Counted from the stretch's first letter, positions 1 to 7,658 are shown. The stretch is 45,398 bases of DNA from a virus (IMGVR_UViG_3300035670_000388:1-45398); one strand, 5' to 3'. Translations and numbers: made by a program. Notes: generated from the sequence alone by a model not told the origin.

Positions 1-127
1 ACGGTGAGCGGTGGAACTCCAATATTCCAGAATGGTCTATCTTGGAGAAGCCCTCTTTTCGTTAATGATGCTGGAAAAATTCTTATTGACGAAACATCAT
101 TTCATATAAATAGAGAATCGAGCGGAT
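1..127. repeat. Left copy of the 127-nt contig-end repeat
   Basis: These bases are identical to 45272-45398. The repeat lies inside one open reading frame that reads through the join in frame, so the simplest view is a circular or circularly permuted genome cut by the assembler. A length of exactly 127 equals a common maximum k-mer size, so this is probably an assembly overlap and not a biological terminal repeat. Confidence 0.93.
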
Positions 128-3100
128 TTCCTCAACTATCTATTGACTGGCAAGCGCAACAACTTTGTTCTGGTCAGGATATGTTATTAAATAATTATGT
201 TCTCCTTGATTGGGGCGTAGGAGCAACCTATTGGTTACGCTCTGGAACCTCATCTTTCACAAAATCTATTGATTGGGCTAACAGGCAACTATGCGATAAA
301 TTCGGTTCAGCGATATTCCAATGGGGAAAGAACGATGCTTTCTCGGCTCAAGAAATAAAACTTCTTGCTCTTACAACGGATGGTTTTGTTAAGACTTCAA
401 ATTCTGACGGAACCCTCACGGTTGATACCTCGACGTATCTCACAGCTGAAGCTGACACATTGGCTTCAGTTGTTGGAAGGGGAGATAATGTTGATGACAA
501 TGTTGCTATTAAATTTGGAACGAGTGATGATGCCACAATAACATTTGATGGAAATTCTCTCAACATCGTAGCTAATGCGGTAACAGCCACTGACGCATTT
601 GAAGTAACCGCAGGTTCAGCTCTATTTACTCTTGGCGGTGGTTCAGCGATAAGGCTTCTCGGAGCTGGGACGAAGAACCTATTTTTTGGAAACTTAGCAG
701 GGAACACAACGGCCTCTGGAAATACTGATAATATTGGGATTGGGTATTATGCGCTTGCTAATCTAACAAGCGGTGATACCAATGTCGCCATTGGAGGATC
801 AGCGGGACAGGGAATCTCCACTGGAATCGCTAACACAATGTTTGGGCATGGGGCGGGTTATGGAACAACCGGCGATTATAACGTATATATCGGAAGGGAC
901 GCAGGATTCTGGACTTCTTCTACTTCACTAAATGTTGGGATTGGATATGCCGCACTTTATGGAACTCAAAATAACTCGACAGGAGACTATAACACCGCCA
1001 TCGGAGGTTCTGCTCTTCTTTCCTTCACTTCTGGAGCAACGAATACAGCTATTGGATATGCCGCAGGGGGTTTAACAAGCACAGCAAGTGGGTGCGTGTT
1101 CCTCGGTCATTACGCAGGATATCGTCAGAACACAAGCGGCCTCCTCATTATTGACAACCAATCGAGAGCCTCTGCCGCAGTTGAGCAATCCAATGCGATT
1201 ATCTACGGTGTGATGGCGGCGGCTCCAGCAAACCAATCCATACGTTTCAACGTCGATGACTTCAATATATCCGCCGGTGATGCTGATGTCGTCCTTACCC
1301 TTGGAACAGGGGCAACGAACACGGGCGTTCTTTCGTGGATGGAAGATGAGGACTATTTCAAGTTCTCAGATGATATTTTACTTCCCGATAATGAGTTGAT
1401 TAAATTCGGAACTGGCGTAGACGCTTCCATTTACTACGATGGAACAAATCTTTTAATCAATCCTAAAGCCGCAGGGAGCGGGTATCTCAACATTCAGGGG
1501 CAGACGCTCGTTGATGACAAGATACTATTTACTCAGACCGATGGTAACGAATATATCGACAGTCTTGCTGATGGATACATGGATTACGGGGCAACAACTG
1601 GGCATCGGTTTGATGAGGATATCATTGTAGAAAGTACTCTCACTCTTGCTACCGGAAGCGTAACAGATAGTGGTTCTGAGCTTACGGTATCTGCTACGAG
1701 TACCATTGTAGACTACGGCGACAGTCTTATCGCTCATTGGAAGATGAACGACAATGCCGCATCGACGGACATAGTTGATAATATCGGGTCGTATACGGCT
1801 ACTGCTCCACGAAATACATCTTTGATGACAACAACGGGTAAGATATCTACGGCTCTTGAGTTTAATGGAACAACGGAATATGCCACCGTTAACATGAACA
1901 CAAACTTGAGTGGTTCGTTCTCGTTCTCTTGTTGGGCGAAACCTTCCGATACTCAAGAGGCGGGAGCGGACTCATGGTTCATTATGGGGTCGCGGGTTAG
2001 TTCTTATTCTAACTACTGGGCTTGTCTTTATATTTTGTCAAACACAAGTCAGTATCACTTCGCCCTCTATAACGGAAGCCAAAACCCATCTCTGCAAAGC
2101 GGAGTAAGCTATTCGGCTGGTACTTGGGTTCATCTTGTTGGGGTAAGAGATACCTCAGCTGACAAGATAAGGATTTATGTAAACGGTGATTTAAAGTTAG
2201 AAGCAACAGATGATACTGCATCTGTCCCATCATACGATTCATTCAGGCTCGGAGGGCAGGGAGATTATGACAGGCAGTTCAAGGGTGTTGTAGATGACGC
2301 AAGGGTTTACTCTAAAGCCTTAACTCAGGAAGAAATAACTGCTCTATACAATGAAGGAAACGGAACGGAAGAAGATGGAGCGGTTGGGGCCCCCGCCTAC
2401 GTTGACCTCGATGCTTCAAACTTGAGACTTCCTTCAGACTCGACAAAGATTCTTCTCGGAGCTGGATCTGATTGGGAAATAGGTTTTGACGGAACCAATG
2501 GGCTTGAAGATTTGACAAATGGAGGTATTTATAAATGGGCTATCTCAGGAACGAATCAGATTGAGTTGTCGGACGGAAAACTTGCTCCGACAACTGATGA
2601 CGATGTTTCACTAGGAGATTCAACGCATCGGTATAAGAACCTCTACCTGATGCCGACAAGTCTTTACCTCGGCACTTCTCATATCACGCAAGACTCTTAT
2701 GCTCGTAATGAAGTAAATGGACTCCTGACTGCTTGGCGTGGAATCAGAAACGCTGGGTCGGCTTTTCAACTCTTAATGGACGGAGTGGTAGACGGATTCA
2801 AAGATCAAACTGGGGTAGATACTGCAAACTCAACATACGAAGTATATGATTCGTCTAACGATTTATATTCTCCAGCTTCAACTACAGTAAGCGTAGAAGT
2901 TTTAGTAGTCGCAGGAGGCGGTGGTGGTGGTGCTTATTTTTCTGGAGGCGGCGGTGGCGGTGGCGGCGTAGTTTATGATGCCTCTTATGATGTTGCGGTT
3001 GGGGAATATACAGTAACGGTAGGAGATGGTGGAACTGGCGGAACGGCAAGTGGAGGCCCGCAGACCTATGCCACAAATGGTGAGGACAGCGTATTTGATA

Positions 3101-4026
3101 CGCTGACAGCTGTTGGAGGAGGATACGGAGGAAACGGAAACGGTGGAGCAACAAGCCAGACTCCTAATTCTGGAGGCTCTGGTGGCGGCGGTGGAGGTTA
3201 CAACGGTGGAAGTGGTGTAATTTCTGGAGCGGCAGGAACGACTGACCAAGGATATGCGGGTGGAGATTCTCAAGAGGGCTATTCAGGAGCTCCCGGGTAC
3301 GGAGCAGGTGGAGGTGGTGGAGCTGGGGCTGTTGGAGGAAATGGAACTACGACTACTGGTGGTAATGGCGGGGTTGGAGTTGCCTATGACATAGTTGAAG
3401 ACGGTTCTGATGTTTACTATGGCGGTGGCGGAGGTGGCGGGGCGTCTTCTCAAACAGCTGGAACTGGCGGCAATGGCGGAGGTGGGACAGCGGCAAACCC
3501 AGGAGGAAATGGAACAGCCAACACTGGCGGTGGAGGAGGAGGAAATCACGGGGCCGATGGTAACGGTGGCGCAGGTGGTTCTGGTGTAGTTATTGTCAGA
3601 TATTTGTCTTCCTCTTTAACCGCAACGGGAGGAACGATTACCACCGACGGAGATTATACGGTTCACAAATTTACAGCAGACGGAACTTTTGAGGTTACTG
3701 CTGGCGGTTCTGGAGTAGATAATATGACTCTTATTTCAAACGCAGTTACCGCCGAGGCCGCACCTTCAGCGGCAAGGGTAATGCTTCTAGTAGACCCTCA
3801 GGAAGCCATCACAATCAACACCGACCTGAAGGCATACGTCTCAAGGGACGGAACAAACTACACGCAGATCACTCTAGCCGATGAAGGGTCTGCCACTTCT
3901 GCTATAGATATACTCACTGGGGAAGCAACCATCTCATCAGCTTCTGGAACTTCTATGAAGTGGAAGGTTGAGACTCTTAATAATAAGGACATAGATATCT
4001 ACGGAGTGGGGGTTATATGGAAATAG
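1..4026 (+). CDS. Large composite tail fibre / adhesin (3' part; gene starts at 45167)
   Basis: This is the main part of a 1376-residue protein whose first 35 codons are at 45167-45271; the frame runs through from the other contig end. After the fibre-type N-terminus there is a repeat region at about residues 276-409 built of NIGIGYYAL / NTAIGGSALL-like units, resembling heads of trimeric autotransporter adhesins. A LamG/concanavalin-like domain follows at about 605-815 (AHWKMND, FNGTTEYATV, FSFSCWAKPS, GVVDDARVYSKALT). A very glycine-rich region at about 998-1235 resembles polyglycine adhesin tips. The C-terminus is an ordinary beta-rich stretch. Inferred role: host recognition by the tail. 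Domain boundaries are by eye; no chaperone or peptidase S74 domain is visible. Confidence 0.9.
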   Translation, partial: TVSGGTPIFQNGLSWRSPLFVNDAGKILIDETSFHINRESSGFPQLSIDWQAQQLCSGQDMLLNNYVLLDWGVGATYWLRSGTSSFTKSIDWANRQLCDKFGSAIFQWGKNDAFSAQEIKLLALTTDGFVKTSNSDGTLTVDTSTYLTAEADTLASVVGRGDNVDDNVAIKFGTSDDATITFDGNSLNIVANAVTATDAFEVTAGSALFTLGGGSAIRLLGAGTKNLFFGNLAGNTTASGNTDNIGIGYYALANLTSGDTNVAIGGSAGQGISTGIANTMFGHGAGYGTTGDYNVYIGRDAGFWTSSTSLNVGIGYAALYGTQNNSTGDYNTAIGGSALLSFTSGATNTAIGYAAGGLTSTASGCVFLGHYAGYRQNTSGLLIIDNQSRASAAVEQSNAIIYGVMAAAPANQSIRFNVDDFNISAGDADVVLTLGTGATNTGVLSWMEDEDYFKFSDDILLPDNELIKFGTGVDASIYYDGTNLLINPKAAGSGYLNIQGQTLVDDKILFTQTDGNEYIDSLADGYMDYGATTGHRFDEDIIVESTLTLATGSVTDSGSELTVSATSTIVDYGDSLIAHWKMNDNAASTDIVDNIGSYTATAPRNTSLMTTTGKISTALEFNGTTEYATVNMNTNLSGSFSFSCWAKPSDTQEAGADSWFIMGSRVSSYSNYWACLYILSNTSQYHFALYNGSQNPSLQSGVSYSAGTWVHLVGVRDTSADKIRIYVNGDLKLEATDDTASVPSYDSFRLGGQGDYDRQFKGVVDDARVYSKALTQEEITALYNEGNGTEEDGAVGAPAYVDLDASNLRLPSDSTKILLGAGSDWEIGFDGTNGLEDLTNGGIYKWAISGTNQIELSDGKLAPTTDDDVSLGDSTHRYKNLYLMPTSLYLGTSHITQDSYARNEVNGLLTAWRGIRNAGSAFQLLMDGVVDGFKDQTGVDTANSTYEVYDSSNDLYSPASTTVSVEVLVVAGGGGGGAYFSGGGGGGGGVVYDASYDVAVGEYTVTVGDGGTGGTASGGPQTYATNGEDSVFDTLTAVGGGYGGNGNGGATSQTPNSGGSGGGGGGYNGGSGVISGAAGTTDQGYAGGDSQEGYSGAPGYGAGGGGGAGAVGGNGTTTTGGNGGVGVAYDIVEDGSDVYYGGGGGGGASSQTAGTGGNGGGGTAANPGGNGTANTGGGGGGNHGADGNGGAGGSGVVIVRYLSSSLTATGGTITTDGDYTVHKFTADGTFEVTAGGSGVDNMTLISNAVTAEAAPSAARVMLLVDPQEAITINTDLKAYVSRDGTNYTQITLADEGSATSAIDILTGEATISSASGTSMKWKVETLNNKDIDIYGVGVIWK

Positions 4027-4229
4027 ATTTAAAAGCTGTAATTTCCATGGTGCACGAACTTAAAACAAGAATTGTAAAACTTGAGGCTTCGGCTGGAAGG
4101 ATGAAGCATCTTCAGCGCCAAGTAAACGACATTCAAAACACCGTACATGGTAACGATATAAATAAAATAAAAGGCGTGGAGAAAATGATTTGCGAAATAA
4201 CCAAAGAGATGGCAGAAAACAAGGCATGA
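4017..4229 (+). CDS. Small coiled-coil protein
   Basis: The 70-residue product is charged and mostly helical, with heptad-like spacing over residues 5-65 and no membrane segment. It begins inside the last codons of the fibre gene (10-nt overlap), with a GGAGTGGGG-type ribosome site in the fibre coding sequence, which suggests translational coupling. Genes directly downstream of fibres sometimes encode fibre chaperones or coiled-coil partners; nothing here proves that. No family recognised. Confidence 0.6.
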   Translation: MEIDLKAVISMVHELKTRIVKLEASAGRMKHLQRQVNDIQNTVHGNDINKIKGVEKMICEITKEMAENKA

Positions 4230-4245
4230 CAAAGGAGAAATTGCG

Positions 4246-4602
4246 ATGAGCATATTCGACGGAGTAGAAAAATCAGCGGCACAGAAACGATATGAAATGA
4301 TTAAGGAGAAAGCTCCTCTTCTAAAAAGCGGAGAGGAAAACCGTTGCAAGTCGGCGTTCTACGATATGTGGGGCGCGGAAAATAATCCGATTTCAAGGGA
4401 GGTGGCCGCTGAACTCCTAGCATTATTCGGGACGGATGCTGTAAGTCTATTCACGCATCACGCTGCTTGGCAGAATTTTGTCGCAACTGTAAATCCTTCT
4501 TGGGAGAGACTAACGCCTCCCTATGAACTTGATTTTCATGAAGACGGAAGCGTGACTTTGAAACCAGAAGCAGAACCAACACAACCAGAGGAGAACAAAT
4601 AA
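4246..4602 (+). CDS. Hypothetical protein, 118 aa
   Basis: A clear AAAGGAG site precedes the ATG. The product is soluble, with a mixed N-terminal half, a central stretch rich in W, F and H (THHAAWQNFVATVNPSWE) and a Pro/Glu-rich tail. The stop overlaps the next start by one base (TAATG), so the pair is probably translated together. No family recognised. Confidence 0.7.
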   Translation: MSIFDGVEKSAAQKRYEMIKEKAPLLKSGEENRCKSAFYDMWGAENNPISREVAAELLALFGTDAVSLFTHHAAWQNFVATVNPSWERLTPPYELDFHEDGSVTLKPEAEPTQPEENK

Positions 4603-4751
4603 TGACTTTAGTAGACCTAAAAGCCCGTATGTACGATCTCTTGGCCGCCAAACAGAACCTTGAGCTTGAGATGCAGAAGGTGAATCAGGCCATCATTGAG
4701 GAAACTAAGAAATCTCAGGAAGTCGAAAAGAAGGATATTCCTCAGGGGTGA
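4602..4751 (+). CDS. Short coiled-coil protein, 49 aa
   Basis: The ATG shares a base with the preceding stop (TAATG), and the frame is open for 49 codons to TGA at 4749-4751. The product is almost entirely a charged amphipathic helix (LKARMYDLLAAKQNLELEMQ). It sits among coiled-coil and membrane genes, so a role as a small structural or lysis accessory protein is possible. Function unknown. Confidence 0.6.
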   Translation: MTLVDLKARMYDLLAAKQNLELEMQKVNQAIIEETKKSQEVEKKDIPQG

Positions 4752-4754
4752 GTT

Positions 4755-5135
4755 ATGTCTCCCGAAGAAAGGATTCATTTAAAGCGTATGGATGACGAGA
4801 GGATTGCTCGGCTTGAGGAAAGAGTCTCAAACTGGATGGAGTCTACTACGGAGTATCGTAAGAGCCTCTGCTCTAAGTTGGATATTCTTCTCCAGAATCA
4901 AACCAAAATATCAGAGGAGGTTCATAGCAAGATATCCTCTCTCCCGTGCTCCAAGGGCCATGACAACCATGTTGACCGCCAGCTTGGTGCTATTTGGTGG
5001 ATCGTTTCAGTGTGCATGGTCGGGGTTGTTTCTGTGGCGGTTGCGTGGGGGGCCGTTAGCAAGCAAGTAGAAATCAATACGCAGAGATGGGACAGATATT
5101 TAGAGGAGTCGGCCCATGCAAAAGTGCAGTCGTGA
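4755..5135 (+). CDS. Coiled-coil membrane protein (XhlA-like layout)
   Basis: The 126-residue product starts with a helical, charged stretch (residues 1-60), then one predicted membrane helix at about 78-100 (IWWIVSVCMVGVVSVAVAWG) and a short charged tail. Phage hemolysin XhlA-type proteins in lysis regions have a similar coiled coil plus a membrane anchor, but they are shorter and no specific motif is seen. Its position beside holin-like genes supports a lysis or membrane-complex role by inference. Confidence 0.65.
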   Translation: MSPEERIHLKRMDDERIARLEERVSNWMESTTEYRKSLCSKLDILLQNQTKISEEVHSKISSLPCSKGHDNHVDRQLGAIWWIVSVCMVGVVSVAVAWGAVSKQVEINTQRWDRYLEESAHAKVQS

Positions 5136-5307
5136 GTTTGGATGTCACTCATGTAAGGATACGCTGATGATGTTGCACGCCGCAATCAAGCAGTATCTCG
5201 TGGAACCAGCAGTTAATCAAGACCGATTACGAAAGGAAATGATAAGTGTTAAAGACTTCATCGAAGACATCGTCACCATTGAAGGACGAGGAGAGACAGC
5301 GGGTTGA
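5116..5307 (+). CDS. Hypothetical protein with Cys/His cluster, 63 aa
   Basis: A GAGGAG site lies 8 nt before the ATG, inside the previous gene (20-nt overlap). The N-terminus carries CSREFGCHSC, which could bind a metal; the remainder is a charged helix. An alternative start at 5167 would remove the cysteine cluster. No family recognised. Confidence 0.5.
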   Translation: MQKCSREFGCHSCKDTLMMLHAAIKQYLVEPAVNQDRLRKEMISVKDFIEDIVTIEGRGETAG

Positions 5308-5431
5308 ATGTTGGAGTCGAGTGATGGGGTATCACCGTCCCGTCACTGGATGGAACATAGGTAAGAAGCAGGAATTTAAGGACAGGAAGTATTTCAAAAT
5401 AAAGGAGACTGACAATGGAACAGATCATTAA
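5246..5431 (+). CDS. Stand-alone NrdD glycyl-radical-domain-like peptide
   Basis: The stretch CWSRVMGYHRPVTGWNIGKK, followed by QEFKDRKYF, matches the C-terminal end of anaerobic ribonucleoside-triphosphate reductase (NrdD), where the Gly in an RVxGY motif carries the glycyl radical. Only this end is present, in a 61-residue protein from the GTG at 5246 (AAGGAA about 7 nt upstream) or a 50-residue one from a TTG at 5279. No NrdD catalytic barrel or NrdG activase is seen in the window. Similar short NrdD-like proteins are known in phages and bacteria without an established role. It lies between lysis-type genes, overlapping both neighbours. Confidence 0.7.
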   Translation: MLKTSSKTSSPLKDEERQRVECWSRVMGYHRPVTGWNIGKKQEFKDRKYFKIKETDNGTDH

Positions 5432-5582
5432 CTTATTGAAAGATCATTGGGTGGAAGTGTTGGCAATCATCGGGGCGGTGGACATAATCCTCGGAATCGT
5501 TGTGAAGTGGACTCCGACTCAGATTGATGATTCGGTGTACACATTTCTGCATAACCTCGTTAGTAAACTGGTGAAGAAATGA
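5415..5582 (+). CDS. Small membrane protein, holin candidate (55 aa)
   Basis: AAAGGAG lies just upstream of the ATG. The product has one hydrophobic helix at residues 13-31 (VEVLAIIGAVDIILGIVV), a KWTPTQIDD turn often seen in small phage membrane proteins, then a short amphipathic helix ending in KLVKK. The stop overlaps the lipoprotein start by four bases (ATGA). Size, topology and context fit a holin or antiholin, but no experiment or family match backs this. Confidence 0.65.
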   Translation: MEQIINLLKDHWVEVLAIIGAVDIILGIVVKWTPTQIDDSVYTFLHNLVSKLVKK

Positions 5583-5821
5583 GATGGCTTCTAATTGTCG
5601 CCATTTTGTCGACAGTTGGATGCGCATACTTTGAGGAGAGGATAGATGCGGCGGGGAAGTGTGCTTCAGACCCAGCCTGTCTTCAGCGAGTGCATGAGAT
5701 CAGTAAGGCTGGTAAAGCCGTCGGGGACGCGACGGGGCTTCCTTGGGCTGGAGCTGCTGCGGGTGGAGTGGTAGCGGCGATCATGTTGTTCTTTGCGAGG
5801 AGGAAGAAAGATGGCGAGTGA
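5579..5821 (+). CDS. Lipoprotein with C-terminal membrane helix (short u-spanin-like)
   Basis: The N-terminus (MRWLLIVAILSTVGC) is a lipoprotein signal with a lipobox at Cys15. A 40-residue soluble part follows, then a hydrophobic segment at about 56-73 and a basic end (RRKKDGE). Outer-membrane lipidation at one end and an inner-membrane helix at the other is the plan of unimolecular spanins such as T1 gp11, which join the two membranes at lysis. This one is much shorter than T1 gp11, so spanning the periplasm is doubtful; a simple small lipoprotein is the alternative. The ATG overlaps the previous stop (ATGA). Confidence 0.65.
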   Translation: MRWLLIVAILSTVGCAYFEERIDAAGKCASDPACLQRVHEISKAGKAVGDATGLPWAGAAAGGVVAAIMLFFARRKKDGE

Positions 5822-6137
5822 TATCTGGGGTGTTCTTAGAACCGTTGGCTTAGTGGTGATGATTACATGCGCCGTGCTTCTTGAAGCGTTACTCATATGG
5901 CAGGGCGTAACATTTTGGGCGTGGTTTTGGGGCATCTGCGTCATCATCGGAGTCATTGTCGCAGAGATTTTGTCATACGCCAAGCAAGGCAAGACAATCT
6001 CAACGGAGTGGCGAGACTGGGCAAAGAAGCAGAAAGGTTGGGCTTATACTGGGCTTGCCTTGATGCTTACTGCGTTCTGTGGGTTAATCCTGCACCTTGC
6101 GGTTTGGGGTGGAATGTTTAAAAAGGAAGATGAATGA
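5811..6137 (+). CDS. Three-helix membrane protein, holin candidate
   Basis: The ATG at 5811 follows a strong GAGGAGG site located inside the lipoprotein gene. The 108-residue product shows hydrophobic segments at about 8-27, 30-50 and 73-97, with a charged loop (AKQGKTISTEWRDWAKKQK) between the second and third. Topology and position next to a spanin-like gene fit a class-I-type holin, but the family is not recognised. Confidence 0.65.
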   Translation: MASDIWGVLRTVGLVVMITCAVLLEALLIWQGVTFWAWFWGICVIIGVIVAEILSYAKQGKTISTEWRDWAKKQKGWAYTGLALMLTAFCGLILHLAVWGGMFKKEDE

Positions 6138-6589
6138 ACGAGCTATGGTGGCTCGCTTGCCCCGTTAACTCAATCCTATGGGCTTTGGGGGGAACATGGA
6201 ACCGCTACTTCAGACGGATTGGCTATCCACTCATTACCACATGCTTGGTTGGCTTTACTTTGGGATTCTCGTGGCAGCTACTTGTGCTACCGCTATTGAC
6301 GTTCTTTGCCACCACATTACCTCTAACGCTAAAAGGCGACGATGTTACGAGCAGTATATGGAACAGGCTTTGGGTGTGGGTGGCGGGGTATCTGATTGCG
6401 GCTCCTGTACTTCTCCTGTCCTTCAATCTCCTTCTTCCGCTATGGAGTTGCGTGACGCAGGGCGTTGCGGTAACTCTGTCGAATGAGAAGATGACCGCTC
6501 ACCTGATGCCGCACAAGTTGGTTGAGTCCCTCGTTGGATTCTCCGTCTTGATTCCCTATTGTTTAGTGGTTTCTCTCCGAATATCCTGA
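6134..6589 (+). CDS. Polytopic membrane protein, 151 aa
   Basis: The start overlaps the previous stop (ATGA). About four hydrophobic segments are visible (near 28-48, 48-66, 80-105 and 130-150). It is the last gene of the rightward block, and its 3' third overlaps, antisense, the last gene of the leftward block (6423-6653). Function unknown. Confidence 0.6.
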   Translation: MNELWWLACPVNSILWALGGTWNRYFRRIGYPLITTCLVGFTLGFSWQLLVLPLLTFFATTLPLTLKGDDVTSSIWNRLWVWVAGYLIAAPVLLLSFNLLLPLWSCVTQGVAVTLSNEKMTAHLMPHKLVESLVGFSVLIPYCLVVSLRIS

Positions 6590-6653
6590 CGTAGTTGTCG
6601 TAGAAATTCTTGTTCATTGAGCGGTGACGATCCCCCTTCCCAGCTCCCGTCAT
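6423..6653 (-). CDS. GKGDRxR...RIFG small phage protein
   Basis: The first 26 residues (GAGKGDRHRSMNKNFYDNYV, then RIFG) match a short protein motif that is common and uncharacterised in many phages. The rest is low-complexity and lies antisense to the membrane-protein gene ending at 6589, so only the N-terminus may matter. Its ATG overlaps the stop of the preceding cysteine-rich gene (ATGA). It is the terminal gene of the leftward operon. Confidence 0.6.
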   Translation of the reverse strand: MTGAGKGDRHRSMNKNFYDNYVRIFGEKPLNNRESRRRIQRGTQPTCAASGERSSSHSTELPQRPASRNSIAEEGD

Positions 6654-6817
6654 TTCTTATCCCTCCCATTATCCCAGAACTCCTCGCATCGAATCCGTCC
6701 CTTCTTCCTCGGTGACTTTGCGAAGTACGACTGGTAAGTGTCCTTTTCGCATACATATCGGTAGCAAAGAGTACGACTTGGACACCGTTTATCGGAACAT
6801 GCTGTAATGTCTGCCAT
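6650..6817 (-). CDS. Small cysteine-rich phage protein, 55 aa
   Basis: The protein starts MADITACSDKRCPSRTLCYR and continues with YQSYF and EEFW. This Cys-x4-Cys-x5-Cys-Y-R pattern is a recurrent small phage protein of unknown function, probably binding a metal. A GGAGG site lies about 9 nt before the ATG. The preceding TAA directly abuts the ATG and the next gene overlaps by ATGA, so it sits in a tightly coupled chain. Confidence 0.75.
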   Translation of the reverse strand: MADITACSDKRCPSRTLCYRYVCEKDTYQSYFAKSPRKKGRIRCEEFWDNGRDKK

Positions 6818-6976
6818 TTAATCATCCTCCACTAATTCAAGATGACCATTGAACACGAAGGAAGCCCCTCTCAATGCGCACTCAAACGCCTGTATCACTT
6901 CATCGATGGTGTGTTCTTGTGCCACTACCATCACCTTTAACCCGCCGTGTTTGTGGATTCCTATTGATTGTTCCAT
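6818..6976 (-). CDS. Hypothetical protein, 52 aa
   Basis: A strong AGGAGG site precedes the ATG, which overlaps the preceding stop (TAATG). The short soluble product (MEQSIGIHKHGGLKVMVVAQ at the start) has a beta strand followed by an amphipathic helix (TIDEVIQAFECALRG). No family recognised; the operon position and ribosome site support it as a real gene. Confidence 0.65.
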   Translation of the reverse strand: MEQSIGIHKHGGLKVMVVAQEHTIDEVIQAFECALRGASFVFNGHLELVEDD

Positions 6977-7053
6977 TATTTCTCCTCCTGTCTGGACTTA
7001 GAGAGGGCTTCCCTCCCCTTTTTCTCCCCAGCTTCGTAGGCGGCTTGGTTCAT
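6976..7053 (-). CDS. Micro-protein, 25 aa
   Basis: The ATG overlaps the stop of the gene above (ATGA) and the TAA overlaps the ATG of the gene below (TAATG). The product begins MNQAAYEAGEKKGREALSKS and is helical and charged. It may be a real micro-protein or only a translational bridge that carries ribosomes to the next gene. Confidence 0.42.
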   Translation of the reverse strand: MNQAAYEAGEKKGREALSKSRQEEK

Positions 7054-7214
7054 AAAGTCTCCACGGTTACACGCACACGCTTGTCGTCTTTTTCCGCAAT
7101 CACGGACATCTCGCAAAGGATAAATTGAGTCCCGCTATATCCGCTGGTAACTTCCCAATGCTCGTTGACGTAGCCTGTCCAAACCATCCTTTTCTTCCCC
7201 GATTTAGTTTTCAT
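7050..7214 (-). CDS. Hypothetical protein, 54 aa
   Basis: The product looks like one small beta-rich domain (MVWTGYVNEHWEVTSGYSGT) with a basic N-terminus. The start overlaps the end of the zinc-ribbon gene by 11 nt, and the stop overlaps the next start (ATGA). No family recognised. Confidence 0.6.
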   Translation of the reverse strand: MKTKSGKKRMVWTGYVNEHWEVTSGYSGTQFILCEMSVIAEKDDKRVRVTVETL

Positions 7215-7401
7215 GGTCAACACGCTCCTTATTTGCCCATTTCTTTAGGCACTCCAAAGAACAGAACGACCAGTTAACTTGCTCCGAAGAAATATATGTC
7301 CCATTGTAGGCAAGCTCATAATGCCCAGCAGCAGCCAACATCGGATGATTGCAAGACAAATCCTTCTCACAACAATCACAAATAATAGATATTTTTCTCA
7401 T
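7204..7401 (-). CDS. Small zinc-finger protein (CxxC...CxxxC)
   Basis: The 65-residue product has CDCC near the N-terminus and FCSLECLKKW near the C-terminus, a four-cysteine zinc-binding layout like FCS/treble-clef modules. The ATG at 7401 is preceded by AAAGGGGTGAGGGG, almost the same leader as the zinc-ribbon gene at 17608-17823; a GTG at 7410 is an alternative. A nucleic-acid or protein-binding role is inferred. Confidence 0.7.
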   Translation of the reverse strand: MRKISIICDCCEKDLSCNHPMLAAAGHYELAYNGTYISSEQVNWSFCSLECLKKWANKERVDHEN

Positions 7402-7406
7402 TCCCC

Positions 7407-7658
7407 TCACCCCTTTGTTTTGATACTGGTTCTTGCTTCTTTGATAGCTGATTCAAGATTTCTTCCGCTTGCGATTACTTTTCTGTCGTAAGCATCTTTG
7501 TCTTTGTTGTAATCAAACCGAACAACTACAAAGCCCCAATCCTCATAGGTTCCTCCAACCTCAAACTCAACTCCAAGATAAACATTCTGGTCTGGAAATC
7601 CTTTCCCGTCAGTTCCAAGAGAGTTCCAGTAAAGAAAATCAGTTGCAATGTCTCTCAT
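7407..7658 (-). CDS. Hypothetical protein, 83 aa
   Basis: AAAGGAG lies upstream of the ATG at 7658. The product (MRDIATDFLYWNSLGTDGKG at the start) appears as an alpha-plus-beta domain with a central strand pair (YLGVEFEVGG, WGFVVVRFDY) and a helical end. The reading frame is open up to 7838, but that upstream part lacks a convincing start. No family recognised. Confidence 0.65.
   Translation of the reverse strand: MRDIATDFLYWNSLGTDGKGFPDQNVYLGVEFEVGGTYEDWGFVVVRFDYNKDKDAYDRKVIASGRNLESAIKEARTSIKTKG

Noticed and set aside
348-707. Minus-strand frames opposite the fibre gene (also 1525-1956, 2882-3273, 3283-3549)
   Set aside because: They reflect the biased composition of the fibre gene, especially the glycine repeats, and carry no signals.
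2890-3600. Tandem GGTGGCGG-type repeats considered as a minisatellite or CRISPR-like array
   Set aside because: They are in-frame glycine codons of the fibre and have no constant repeat-spacer pattern; no CRISPR array was seen anywhere.
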